The notes beneath the pieces were generated by a model, which did no database searches, had not been told where the DNA came from, and saw only the letters and a program-made list of their open reading frames with translations. A program made the position numbers and the translations under genes. Shown here in pieces: positions 26,801 to 34,737 of a stretch of 64,000 bases of DNA. The DNA is from Fidelibacterota bacterium (GTDB taxonomy: Bacteria; Pseudomonadota; Alphaproteobacteria; Rhodospirillales; Rhodospirillaceae), in NCBI GenBank assembly GCA_947475895.1, contig CANJMF010000008.1, forward strand, positions 56,682 through 120,681, in the 5' to 3' direction. Position 1 is the first letter of the stretch; every line of letters begins with the position of its first letter.

Positions 26801-26974
26801 CTGTCCATAAAGAACGCCCAAAAGATGCAATGCATCGGGATCGCGTGGGCGTTTTTTAAGTACGGCGAGATACGCGCGTTCAGCACCCGGTAAGTCGCCC
26901 GCGGTTTGAAGCGCGGCGCCTTGACGGAGTAATTTCCCGGCATCCTGATCCGAAGCGACGTTCGCCAATTTCAT
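23867..26974 (-). CDS. double-module TPR-GT-TPR-GT protein (array member 5)
   Basis: 1035 residues: two complete TPR plus GT-B modules in one chain. Module A: TPR 10-205, GT from about 225 with ILIWTEQGVGDEVMYAN, LAWRSSPS, SSNSAAHFAGALGVP. A linker around 505-530 leads to module B: TPR about 530-740, then VLIWTEQGLGDEILVAS, SNTAVHVAGSVGVP and DSPWYPSVRLF. In module B the conserved W-R-S/T of all other modules reads LSWSSSKN, so an arginine is lost. The ATG at 26974 is preferred; a GTG one codon earlier is possible. Two active sites in one chain could add two sugars in turn, or one may be inactive. Confidence 0.85.
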   Translation of the reverse strand: MKLANVASDQDAGKLLRQGAALQTAGDLPGAERAYLAVLKKRPRDPDALHLLGVLYGQRGDGKTGLATIQKALAIRDDFPDAHLNAGTLAAQIGEPSVAEHHFRRAITFRPATPLAHGNLGLVLREQGRGAEAVEALRTAVQYDPQNVEMHVHLARTLRTLGDLAGQLAAAEAGLRAAPQHSVLEIIAAEARFGLGDLKSGWRGYRRRFQSLVNPIVPKAYSLPLWNGEPLQGSSILIWTEQGVGDEVMYANMFAEVIAAAARCVIQCTPRLAPLFRRSFPSAEIVDHDLSQEELRGITFQSPAASLGEWLRTDFQSFRTHTGYLIPDANLRTSLRTKYGSENLLVGLAWRSSPSAQDAEGKSMNILDWGPIFHIPGITFVNLQYGDCAAELDLVAKGFGVRVIQDTSIDPLKDIDAYAAQVAAMDVVISSSNSAAHFAGALGVPTLCMLPISLGRGRRWYWFAEHGACPWYPAMRLFLQRREHQWLDVIRDVGLEVADMVAARGVDVVGYLRAIGGAYTRMPVTSEQEAFSRLEDAEAVYRRLSREPKHAVEAYVHIGTLRKAAGDRAGEINAYDAALTADRTFWHAYNAKGQALGHLNRFKEAIATYRQGLKYQPQSPELHNNLAGALSRLGREKEAIAHYEEALKFLPPTETAALAAVELSYAAALNCAGNPERATEIMDALVARAPDHIDAHYNRSTIALSLGRFADAWPEFAWRLKRATTLLPRAARADIKYNPQYELFPYGRRWNGEPLTGKNVLIWTEQGLGDEILVASMIPDTIAAARHVTILCTERLVPLFRRSFPRAIVEERKNPLPKSVTDRRIDFQMSLSDLGAAFRGNFAQFPKRASFLQPDQARTSALRQSYAAVRPHAPIVGLSWSSSKNPELGRLKAPDFESLASILKSPGVTFVNLQYGDRSEELAWARDQLGVDVIDDKSIDSLANIDDFAAQVAAMDLVISTSNTAVHVAGSVGVPTWVLLAEGRGRHWYWFQDRTDSPWYPSVRLFRKMQAQDWTTAIARCAAEFRDWCGSKERA

Positions 26975-26978
26975 CACG

Positions 26979-28484
26979 CTAAGATTTCGTCCAAATGCTC
27001 AATTCTGTCGCAACGTCTTCAAGGGCCTCTGCCCATGAGCCGCCCACAGGCTTGCGGAAAAGACGGGCGAGCGGATACCAGGGGCTGTCGCGACGTTCAA
27101 GAAACCAGTACCATAAACGTCCGCGGTTGGAGGGAATCAACGCCCAGACAGGCCGGCCCATAGCCCCGGCCACATGAACCGTGGTGTTGCTGACGGAAAT
27201 CGTCAAATCCATCGCGGCGACCTGTGCGGCAAACACATCGAGATCCCCCGCCGAATTGACGCGTGGGTCGGTGGCGATCTGCACGCCGAATGCCGCCGCC
27301 GCCTGCGTGGCTTCTTCGGCGCTATTCCCATACTGAAGATTGATGAATTTTACGCCCGGGGTCTGCAAGACCGCTTTCCAATGCACGAGCGGAATAGATT
27401 TCTCCGCTTCCGCTTCGGGGCTTTTGCTTCGCCAGGAAATTCCAACCAACCGTTCCGGCGTAGATGGGGTGCGATAGCGCGCACGCAAGGTTTCAACCAA
27501 AGCGGGGTCGGCTCGCAAATAGGCGTTTTGCGGAAATGCCTCGAACGAGGCTCGTAATTGGGCGCCTAAATCCGATACGGAGGCTTGGAACGCTATGTTG
27601 GACAGTAAGGCGGGGTCTTTTGGCTTGCCGTCCGCGGCGATCAGGGCGGCCGACGGAAAAGCGCGGCGAAACAAGGTCTCCAAGCGCGGAGAGCACACAA
27701 GCGTCACGTGTGCGCCTTGTGCCATGACGCCGTCAATCATGCTCGCGGCCAAAATCTCGTCGCCCAATCCTTGCTCGGTCCAAATCAGGATGTGTCGGCC
27801 GGCGAGGGGCTCGCCTTGCCAATGGGGAAAAGGAAAGCGTCCGAAAAAGCCGGGGCTTTGGGGGCGGCGAAACCGCCATGTGTACTCGGGCCAACCTGCG
27901 TGGAATTGACCGCGAATCAGCAGGGCGCCGGCTTTTTGATTGTGGAGTTGAGCGTCGTCGGGCCGCCGCGCTAACGCTTCGTTGTAGTAGGTCAAAGTGT
28001 CTTCGGGCCGATCAGTGAGTTCAAGGAGTGCACCCAGATTAGCTAGGGCGCTCACGTGGCCCGGGTTTAAGCGTAACGCCGTTCGCAAGGCGCGCTCGGC
28101 TTCACTATTGTTTTCACGGCGAAAAAGTGTCGCCCCGAGATTAGCAACTGCTTCAACATTGTTAGGCTGTAGGCGCGCAGCATCGCGGAAATGAGATTCT
28201 GCCCCATCCAGCTGCTCAAGCCGCAATAAAATATTGCCAAGGTTGAAGTGCGCCTCGGCCATTTTCGGATTTCGAGCAAGCGCTTGTTCGATCAGCACCG
28301 CGCCGCCGGCCGCGTCGCCGCGCTGCGCGGTAATAAGCCCTAACAGATGCAAAGCATCCACATTTCCAGGCTCACGCATGAGGACCTGACGATACCCGGC
28401 CTCGGCCACCGGGATATTGCCCTGTCGGTGATTTTCCATCGCTTCCGCGAGTGCTGTCGCACCGCCGCTCACGACGATTGCCAT
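26979..28484 (-). CDS. TPR-glycosyltransferase (array member 6)
   Basis: 501 residues, the shortest member. TPR units about 8-195 in canonical form (NLGNILLRLEQLDGAESHFRDA, LNPGHVSALANLGALLEL), then a GT-B domain with ILIWTEQGLGDEILAAS, ISWRSKSPE, INLQYGNSAEEA (Asn in place of the usual Asp), DPRVNSAGDLD and VSNTTVHVAGAMGRP. Its ATG lies within the last codons of member 7 (16-base overlap), so coupling is likely. No export signal and no membrane helix. Confidence 0.85.
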   Translation of the reverse strand: MAIVVSGGATALAEAMENHRQGNIPVAEAGYRQVLMREPGNVDALHLLGLITAQRGDAAGGAVLIEQALARNPKMAEAHFNLGNILLRLEQLDGAESHFRDAARLQPNNVEAVANLGATLFRRENNSEAERALRTALRLNPGHVSALANLGALLELTDRPEDTLTYYNEALARRPDDAQLHNQKAGALLIRGQFHAGWPEYTWRFRRPQSPGFFGRFPFPHWQGEPLAGRHILIWTEQGLGDEILAASMIDGVMAQGAHVTLVCSPRLETLFRRAFPSAALIAADGKPKDPALLSNIAFQASVSDLGAQLRASFEAFPQNAYLRADPALVETLRARYRTPSTPERLVGISWRSKSPEAEAEKSIPLVHWKAVLQTPGVKFINLQYGNSAEEATQAAAAFGVQIATDPRVNSAGDLDVFAAQVAAMDLTISVSNTTVHVAGAMGRPVWALIPSNRGRLWYWFLERRDSPWYPLARLFRKPVGGSWAEALEDVATELSIWTKS

Positions 28485-30472
28485 TTTTTTAACGCGCCGG
28501 CGGCCTCATCAAGAACGCCCGACCACGGCGCGTCCCGTTCACATCGAAGGAGACGGGCCGACGTATACCAAGGGCTGTCCGAGCGATCTTGAAACCAATA
28601 CCAGTGCATGCCGGGGCCGGTCGGAAGCAACGTCAAGACCGGCTTACCAAGTCCGCCCGCAACGTGAACTGTGGTGTTGCTTACGGAAACGATCACGTCC
28701 ATCGCGGCGACCTGCGCGGTGAAAGGATCTAAGTCTCCAGCGGGATCGATTTGCGGATCGACGAGAATGTTGCATCCCAGTTGCGTTTGCGCGCGTTCGA
28801 TGTCTGCGGTGCAGTCGCCGTATTGAAGCGATACGAAACGCGTATTCGGAATCTCAAGAATACGGGCCCACTGCGTAAGGTCATTCGATTTGAAGCGCCC
28901 CGTAGCACCCGCATTGCTGCGCCAGGATATGCCGACGAGACGCTTTGCCGTCCGGTCTTGATAGCGTGCGCGCAATTTCGCCGTTAGGTCAGTGTCCGGG
29001 CGAAGGTATCCGGCATGTTGCGGAAACGACGCCAACGACGGGCGCAGTGTTTGCGCCGCATCGATCAGCGGCATGCAAAAATCGAAGTCATCCGCAATGC
29101 TTGTTCCCAACGGCACAACATGAGCATCGGGAAACGATCGGCGAAACAGCGTTAAGAGGCGCGGCGCACAAACGACGGTGCAAGATGCGACGATCTTAAT
29201 AAGCTCCGGTAACAAGCTGGCGAAAAGAATTTCGTCGCCGAGGCCATATTCGTTCCAGACCAGGACGCGCTTTCCGGCGAGCGACGAGCCGTCCCAGGGC
29301 TTGCCGTTCGTTAGGTCAGGCGCGCCATGAAGTGCGCGAATGCGCGCGCGGAATAACGGCCATGCTTCATCTAATCTGCCAAGCGCCAGCAAAGCGAGGG
29401 CGCGATTTGCGTTGGCCTGCGCCAGTCCAGGGCGCGCGGCGATGGCTGCGTCATAGTCGATCAGTGCGCCTGAAAAATCTCCAGCAAAGCGCCGTGCATT
29501 GCCGCGATTGAGCAAGGCGCTCGTGTTTTTTGGATCCAGCGAGAGTGCGCGCGTATGAAGCGCCGTCGCTTCATCCAACGCGCCGCGCAGCTCATGAATG
29601 CGTCCCAACGCCGTGATGGTGTCGGCGCCATTCGGGGCAATTTGATTTGCGCGCTCCAATATGGCTTGAGCTTCGTCCAGACGATTGAGGTCCGTCAGGT
29701 TCTCACCCAAACGCTCCAGCAGCTTGGCATCGTTGGGCGCCAGTGCAAGCGCGCTACGATAAGCGCTCTCGGCTTCTTGCAAACGTCCTTGCTTATGAAA
29801 TGCGTGACCCAAAAGTTGGTAGGCTGTGGCAGATTTTGGATCTCGCGTGATGGCCTCTTGAAAGACGGCTTCTGCTTCACCGAAGCGCTCGCATTGGCCA
29901 AGTAGGGTGCCAAGCGCGATTAGGCTGTTAGGCTCGGGCGTTTCACTTACGCACTGCCGCAGGATACCTTCGGCCTCCGCCTCGCGACCTGTGTGCCCTA
30001 ACGCAGCCGCATATCCGATCCGGGTTTGGCGATTTTTTGGATCAAGCGCCAAGGCACGCGAGAGGGCGGCAGCGGCGTCGCCGTAATTTCCGCAGTGGAA
30101 GAGCGCGGCACCCAGGCGCGTGAAAATGTCTGGAGAATTCGGCGCCTGCGCGGCGGCTTCGCGAAAATAGGGAATCGCTTTTGCGGGCTCTTTCAGTTGT
30201 CCCCAAATGGATCCCATCAGCTCGATTGCGGGAAGAAAACCCGGACGCAATTTAAGCGAATGCTCAAGCTTCGGGATGGCATCGGCGAGGCGACCGCTTT
30301 GTGCATAGGCCCCCCCCAGAAGGTACAAGATCTGTGGCTCCTCGGGTGCGCGCGCCAGGGCTTGTTCATAGGCGACTGCTGCCGCTGCGAATTGCCCGGT
30401 TTTATGGAGCGCCAGGGCGTTTTCGAGCGATGCGTTCGCGGTTTTTGGATTGGGTCGCGATGCTTTCGACAT
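28469..30472 (-). CDS. TPR-glycosyltransferase (array member 7)
   Basis: 667 residues with the longest TPR region of the array, about ten or eleven units (15-390). The GT-B domain follows with VLVWNEYGLGDEILFAS (a variant of WTEQG), ISWRSNAGATGRFKS, VSLQYGDCTADI, DPQIDPAGDLD and VSNTTVHVAGGLGKP. It is the first array gene after gspE, 21 bp downstream on the same strand, so array and ATPase gene are probably one transcript. The N-terminal tail is Lys/Asn/Pro-rich. Confidence 0.85.
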   Translation of the reverse strand: MSKASRPNPKTANASLENALALHKTGQFAAAAVAYEQALARAPEEPQILYLLGGAYAQSGRLADAIPKLEHSLKLRPGFLPAIELMGSIWGQLKEPAKAIPYFREAAAQAPNSPDIFTRLGAALFHCGNYGDAAAALSRALALDPKNRQTRIGYAAALGHTGREAEAEGILRQCVSETPEPNSLIALGTLLGQCERFGEAEAVFQEAITRDPKSATAYQLLGHAFHKQGRLQEAESAYRSALALAPNDAKLLERLGENLTDLNRLDEAQAILERANQIAPNGADTITALGRIHELRGALDEATALHTRALSLDPKNTSALLNRGNARRFAGDFSGALIDYDAAIAARPGLAQANANRALALLALGRLDEAWPLFRARIRALHGAPDLTNGKPWDGSSLAGKRVLVWNEYGLGDEILFASLLPELIKIVASCTVVCAPRLLTLFRRSFPDAHVVPLGTSIADDFDFCMPLIDAAQTLRPSLASFPQHAGYLRPDTDLTAKLRARYQDRTAKRLVGISWRSNAGATGRFKSNDLTQWARILEIPNTRFVSLQYGDCTADIERAQTQLGCNILVDPQIDPAGDLDPFTAQVAAMDVIVSVSNTTVHVAGGLGKPVLTLLPTGPGMHWYWFQDRSDSPWYTSARLLRCERDAPWSGVLDEAAGALKKWQSS

Positions 30473-30493
30473 GCGTTGGACTGTTGGCCCCGG

Positions 30494-32251
30494 TCAGTCG
30501 CCTTCGATGCCTGATTGGCCTGCGACGCGAATGACTTCCTCGACGCTGGTTTCGCCCTGCCAAACCTTCAACAAGCCGTCTTCCAACAGGTCGCGGAAAC
30601 CGGTTTTGCGCACAGCGGCTTGCAACTCATGCATAGGCCGCTGATGCAGGATCATGTCCGCAACCTCGTCGTTGAGTACGGCAACTTCGTAAATACCGAG
30701 GCGACCACGGTAGCCGGTATGTTGGCATTTGGCGCAGCCAGTCGCTTCGAAGAATTTTGGATCGCCGGCAAACAGGCCGGGGAACTGTGCGCGCAAGCCG
30801 TCGCATTTCTCCCGGATCGGTAGCCCAGGCGTGTGCGGTTTGCGGCAATGTGGACACAAGCGGCGTACCAAACGCTGCGCCATCACTTCACGTACAGACG
30901 AAGCCACCAAGAACGGTTCGAGGCCCATGTCGATCAAGCGCGTGAAAGCGCTAAGCGAGTCATTGGTATGCAGGGTTGAAAACACCATGTGACCCGTGAG
31001 CGACGCCTGCACGGCGATTTGCGCGGTCTCAAGATCGCGGATTTCCCCGATCATGATGACGTCCGGATCCTGGCGGAGGATTGAGCGCAGCGCGCGGGCA
31101 AAGGTGTAGCCGATGTCCGCTTTTGTCTGCACCTGCGTGACGCCGGGAATGTTGTATTCCACCGGGTCTTCGACGGTGATGATTTTGCGTTTCCCGTCTT
31201 TGATGTGCTCGAGCGTCGCCTTCAGCGTGGTGGATTTCCCCGAACCCGTAGGGCCCGTGACCAGAATGATCCCGTAAGGCTCCTGGGCGAGCTTGGCGAA
31301 TACGTCCAGGTGATCCGGAGCCATGCCGATTTTCGCCAGCGAGAATTGCTTATGCTCCTTCATGAGGAGACGCATCACGATGGACTCGCCCCACACGCCC
31401 GGCAGGCAGGACACGCGGATATCGAGATCTTTGCCGCTAATGCGCATGCCGATGCGGCCGTCTTGCGGCAAGCGACGTTCGGCGATGTCGAGGCCAGAAA
31501 TCAATTTGATGCGCGAGGCAACGGCATCAAACCGCGAGCGCGGCAAGGTAAGGCGGCTTTGCAGCACACCGTCGATGCGATAGCGGATGTCGAATTCGTG
31601 CTCGCGCGGCTCTACGTGAATATCCGATGCGGCTTCGGCTACGGCCTGCGCCATGGAGTTGGAAACGAGTTCGACCACCGGCGCTTCTTCCGCGAGTTCG
31701 CGCAAGAGCGCCACGTCGCCCTCAATGTCCCGACCGTCCGATGTGAGTTCGCGCCGCACGAGATCGATCATGAAGTCGAGTTCGCGGTTACGGATCAGCC
31801 ACCAATGCAGCTCTTTCCCGGGAAAGGCCGAGATCAGCGCTTCCTGTAGGCTTGGGCGCAAAGGGTCACGGCTGATGCAATGGATCGTGCCTTTGTCGTC
31901 CGCCCACGCCAGCGCGGCCTGGTCGATCCACCACTCGCTGTCGATACCGGAGCTTTTGATCGTCGTGGCATAGGTGGCGGGATCTTGCGGCAGGCGATCG
32001 TTTGTTATGACCTCGAAATCCAGCTGTTCGGCGAGGGCTTCCAGAACAGCATCTTCCGCGACGGCGCCGATGCGGATCAGAATTGCGCCCAAAAGCCCGC
32101 CGAAACTTGCCTGGAAACTCAGGGCCTTCGCGACGTCGTTCTCGCCAATGGCGCCGCGCCTAAGCAGAAGCTGCCCAAGAGGCGGTTGAATCTCCTCCAT
32201 GGGAAGCTGAATCTCGGATGTCGCGAGCGCTATAGCCACAGTGACCGTCAT
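30494..32251 (-). CDS. gspE: T2SS ATPase GspE
   Basis: 585 residues. N1E-type domain about 20-165 (PLGQLLLRRGAIGENDV). The AAA-type core carries Walker A GPTGSGKS (333-340) and Walker B IMIGEIRD (399-406). The zinc-binding tetracysteine is C466PHC469 with C506AKC509, as in GspE/PilB ATPases. It powers pseudopilus assembly from the cytosolic face of GspL/GspF. Start ATG at 32251 has AGGGA six bases upstream. It stands apart from gspF-D, separated by the glycosyltransferase array and the exported-protein gene, all on the same strand. No second ATPase gene was seen in the window. Confidence 0.97.
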   Translation of the reverse strand: MTVTVAIALATSEIQLPMEEIQPPLGQLLLRRGAIGENDVAKALSFQASFGGLLGAILIRIGAVAEDAVLEALAEQLDFEVITNDRLPQDPATYATTIKSSGIDSEWWIDQAALAWADDKGTIHCISRDPLRPSLQEALISAFPGKELHWWLIRNRELDFMIDLVRRELTSDGRDIEGDVALLRELAEEAPVVELVSNSMAQAVAEAASDIHVEPREHEFDIRYRIDGVLQSRLTLPRSRFDAVASRIKLISGLDIAERRLPQDGRIGMRISGKDLDIRVSCLPGVWGESIVMRLLMKEHKQFSLAKIGMAPDHLDVFAKLAQEPYGIILVTGPTGSGKSTTLKATLEHIKDGKRKIITVEDPVEYNIPGVTQVQTKADIGYTFARALRSILRQDPDVIMIGEIRDLETAQIAVQASLTGHMVFSTLHTNDSLSAFTRLIDMGLEPFLVASSVREVMAQRLVRRLCPHCRKPHTPGLPIREKCDGLRAQFPGLFAGDPKFFEATGCAKCQHTGYRGRLGIYEVAVLNDEVADMILHQRPMHELQAAVRKTGFRDLLEDGLLKVWQGETSVEEVIRVAGQSGIEGD

Positions 32252-32459
32252 GTCGTCCCTAAATCCTCAAAGCCCCCCAAGTGGGCGCGGCTTTGTACCA
32301 AGTCTGATCTATCCCGAGACTTTAACAGATTGATAGAATAGGCGCTTCCTCCTACCAAAACCACAATGGGGTGGCAGATAACCAGTATCGCGCGGAACGG
32401 GTATTCGGATTTACAGATTTGTAAGCGTTTCTGCGGCCCTGTGAGGGTTTGGGAACGCA

Positions 32460-32489
32460 TTGACGCCCATCAAGGATCGCATGTATGCC
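32460..32489 (+). promoter_or_regulatory. possible promoter of the dioxygenase-like gene
   Basis: TTGACG (32460-32465), 18-base spacer, TATGCC (32484-32489), about 40 bases before the ATG at 32531. The -10 box is weak. The 279-base divergent region between gspE and this gene holds no ORF of note; a hairpin without a T-run lies at 32269-32294. Confidence 0.35.
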
Positions 32490-32530
32490 TCGCGGCATAA
32501 AATAGCGTTAAAACCTGGTCTGGGAAAATC

Positions 32531-33583
32531 ATGGAACAAAGCGCGCAAATTGTTCGATCTGACGATCCGAAGTTCGGCCAATTGATGATTCAAATGGCAC
32601 CAACCTTTCATGCGGTCATTAATGATGTGTTGGCCGTCGTGGGCGGGAGTGCGTTCAAGGGTATGGCCAAAAGCCAGGACGATTTGATGAACGTCATCAA
32701 TAACGCTCCCGGCGACGTGTGCTGGAATTTGAACAAAGTCGTCGCGAACCCCGCCCATCGTATAGAGATCGCGCGGCGTATCGCTGCTCGCGCGCCAGCT
32801 AAACCGACCACCTCCGCCGCCGATGCCGCGCGTGCTGCCGAATTTCGGAAGACGGGATTTCTTCCAGTCGATCTTTTGACCCCGGTCCAGGTCAAGGAAA
32901 TGGCGAACTTTCTTGCTTCGCGTGCGCAGTTCGAAAAAGATGGGCCAACGAGCCATAATATCATCGAAGATGTTATTGTGGCGCCGCATACGCTTGCTCT
33001 CGCGACGCACCCGCAAATTCTCTCTGTTGTGAGCGACCATTTGGGCGCGGCGCCGACAATTGTGGATATCACGGCTTGGTGGACGGATCCGTCGGCGACT
33101 AACGACTACGGCCAGCATATTTTTCATCGTGACCGCGATGATTTTCGCGCCTGTAAGCTGTTTTTATATATGACTGATGTCTCCACCGACGATGGTCCGC
33201 ATGTTTTCGCGTGCAACACGCACGACCCTGAGTTCGTGATGGCGAAGGTTGCGGCGCACGGCCAATCCATGGAATTGGCCAATGCTCTGTTTGTTGGGAA
33301 CGGGCGTGACGCGGCTCAAATCATCCCTCAGCTTTTCGGGCAAGAAATTTTTGAAATTGTTGGCCCTGCAGGAAGCGCGTTTCTTGAGAACACCTACGGC
33401 TTCCATCGCGGCAAGACCTGCAAGCGCAACCGCCGCGGCTTGTTTCAGGTGCTCTATGGAAGCGTTCCATACCCTTTGCGCTTAAACCGTATGGCAAAGC
33501 TTAAATTGCAACAGCTACCGGCCGATTGCCTAGATACGCCGGAAGCGCGCTATGCGACTCGGCTGATGGTTGCCAATTCGTAG
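32531..33583 (+). CDS. phytanoyl-CoA dioxygenase-like Fe(II)/2-oxoglutarate enzyme
   Basis: 350 residues. HIFHRDRDDF (near residues 196-205) supplies the HxD iron ligands. NTYGFHRGKTCKRNRRGLFQV near 295-315 supplies the distal His and the 2-oxoglutarate-binding Arg. This layout is that of the PhyH family, whose bacterial members often hydroxylate small molecules or sugar and peptide side chains. An N-terminal helical region of about 100 residues precedes the catalytic core. Start ATG with GGGA 6 bases upstream. It is a single gene, divergent from gspE. Substrate unknown; involvement in surface-glycan decoration is a guess from location. Confidence 0.78.
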   Translation: MEQSAQIVRSDDPKFGQLMIQMAPTFHAVINDVLAVVGGSAFKGMAKSQDDLMNVINNAPGDVCWNLNKVVANPAHRIEIARRIAARAPAKPTTSAADAARAAEFRKTGFLPVDLLTPVQVKEMANFLASRAQFEKDGPTSHNIIEDVIVAPHTLALATHPQILSVVSDHLGAAPTIVDITAWWTDPSATNDYGQHIFHRDRDDFRACKLFLYMTDVSTDDGPHVFACNTHDPEFVMAKVAAHGQSMELANALFVGNGRDAAQIIPQLFGQEIFEIVGPAGSAFLENTYGFHRGKTCKRNRRGLFQVLYGSVPYPLRLNRMAKLKLQQLPADCLDTPEARYATRLMVANS

Positions 33584-33596
33584 CGGCCGCTTAGAC

Positions 33597-34538
33597 TTAA
33601 TCCTTCGAGAAGCAGGACAGAAAGCCGGCGACAACCCGATCCGCAAATTCAGGGGCTACGTGACGCCTGTCTTCTTGGTAAACGGTCCCTTGCGAAAGCG
33701 TCGCCATTTCGTAAGATGGAAAATAGGTCACGTTAGACGCATATTCGCTGCAAATTTGTCCCGCGACCGCACGTAAGATGGACTTGCTCTCCGTGTTGGC
33801 GGTGCCCACGTCCATATTTTCGCGAAACGTCGAATCCAACGGGATCGGTGACACCGACAGAATGACTTGTTTGTTGGGATGGCGTGCTAACAGCGCGTCA
33901 AGTGTCGCGCGCATGTTGTTGTAGTTTTCCAGAAAGGTGCTGGGGTGGAACGTCGCCGCCTTGGGATCGCGCGGGAATTGGCAAAAATATTTGCCGCTTT
34001 TTGTGCCGCGCCAGGCCTCGGTTAGTCCCAGCGTCATGACGATGACGTCGGCTTGTGCGATGCCTTCTGTTACGACCCGATCAATTTGGTCAACTACTTC
34101 GTCTAGCAATTGCTGGGACTTGCCCCACGTCACTTTGCGGAATGGATCCTGATAAACGGTATCCCAGCCCAGTTGCTTGTTCGTCGGCGTGCCCGAATAC
34201 TGGATGAAACTATCCTTGCGGTCTTTCCACAACCCCAGCGCCATTTCAAATTCTTGACGGATACCGAAGGTATCGTAGTGAGGTTGGAACTCGCAGCTCT
34301 CGGTAAAAGAGGAAAACTGGTTTTCGCCCAGGCGATATTTGACCGACAGGTAGTTGGGGTGAACCTCGATGCCGCGACGTTGGAGTGCGCGGCGCACCTC
34401 CAACGCGAAGCAGCTGCCCATGGTGAAAACTTTCGTGTCCGGCCCAATGAGGTGTTTGCGCGGCGCGTAAAAGCCGGGCGTGGCGATAAAATTCCGCCAA
34501 ACGCGTAAATCCGCAGCGTGGGTGCCCATATCAGCCAT
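33597..34538 (-). CDS. GSCFA-domain protein
   Basis: 313 residues. MGSCFALEVRRAL near residue 40 is the signature that names the GSCFA family, and VIVMTLGLTEAWRG and LSVSPIPLDSTF are further family blocks. The family has an SGNH-hydrolase-like layout and is frequently found near polysaccharide or glycosyltransferase genes; its reaction is not established to my knowledge. It converges with the dioxygenase-like gene (13 bp between stops). An esterase or acyltransferase role on glycans is possible. Confidence 0.82.
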   Translation of the reverse strand: MADMGTHAADLRVWRNFIATPGFYAPRKHLIGPDTKVFTMGSCFALEVRRALQRRGIEVHPNYLSVKYRLGENQFSSFTESCEFQPHYDTFGIRQEFEMALGLWKDRKDSFIQYSGTPTNKQLGWDTVYQDPFRKVTWGKSQQLLDEVVDQIDRVVTEGIAQADVIVMTLGLTEAWRGTKSGKYFCQFPRDPKAATFHPSTFLENYNNMRATLDALLARHPNKQVILSVSPIPLDSTFRENMDVGTANTESKSILRAVAGQICSEYASNVTYFPSYEMATLSQGTVYQEDRRHVAPEFADRVVAGFLSCFSKD

Positions 34539-34737
34539 GGCTGAACTCTCTCAAGATGAAAAACGAAGGATAATTTTCAATAGCGAACATGGGGGGATTT
34601 AGCCATTAAAATCGTGCTATATCTCGGACCGGATCGCGCTCCCGGGAGCCTGGGCGCGCGGCACTACAATTTCGTAACCTGCGACGGCGTCCCGATTGAT
34701 TAAATCAAAGGGTGTCACAGCGTTGGGGCAATCGGGG

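Noticed and set aside
16246..30472. Array proteins as O-GlcNAc transferases (GT41)
   Set aside because: The TPR plus GT-B plan is similar, but the catalytic half shows GT9-like motifs (GxGD near the start, SNTxxHxA near the end) and not the GT41 signatures I know.
16246..30472. Repeated short motifs considered as a CRISPR array
   Set aside because: The repeats are far apart, lie in coding sequence and follow the TPR/GT modules; no regular spacer structure exists and no cas genes were seen anywhere in the window.
32269..32294. Hairpin AAAGCC...GGCTTT in the gspE/dioxygenase intergenic region as a terminator
   Set aside because: No T-run follows on either strand and it lies within the gspE leader, just before its start. 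It may be a leader structure, but there is nothing to support a specific role.
34696..34737. Upstream TTG start for the LegB-type dehydratase
   Set aside because: It adds 14 residues before the Rossmann strand without family support; the ATG at 34738 places the NAD loop at the usual distance from the N-terminus. The choice is not certain because neither start has a good ribosome-binding site.
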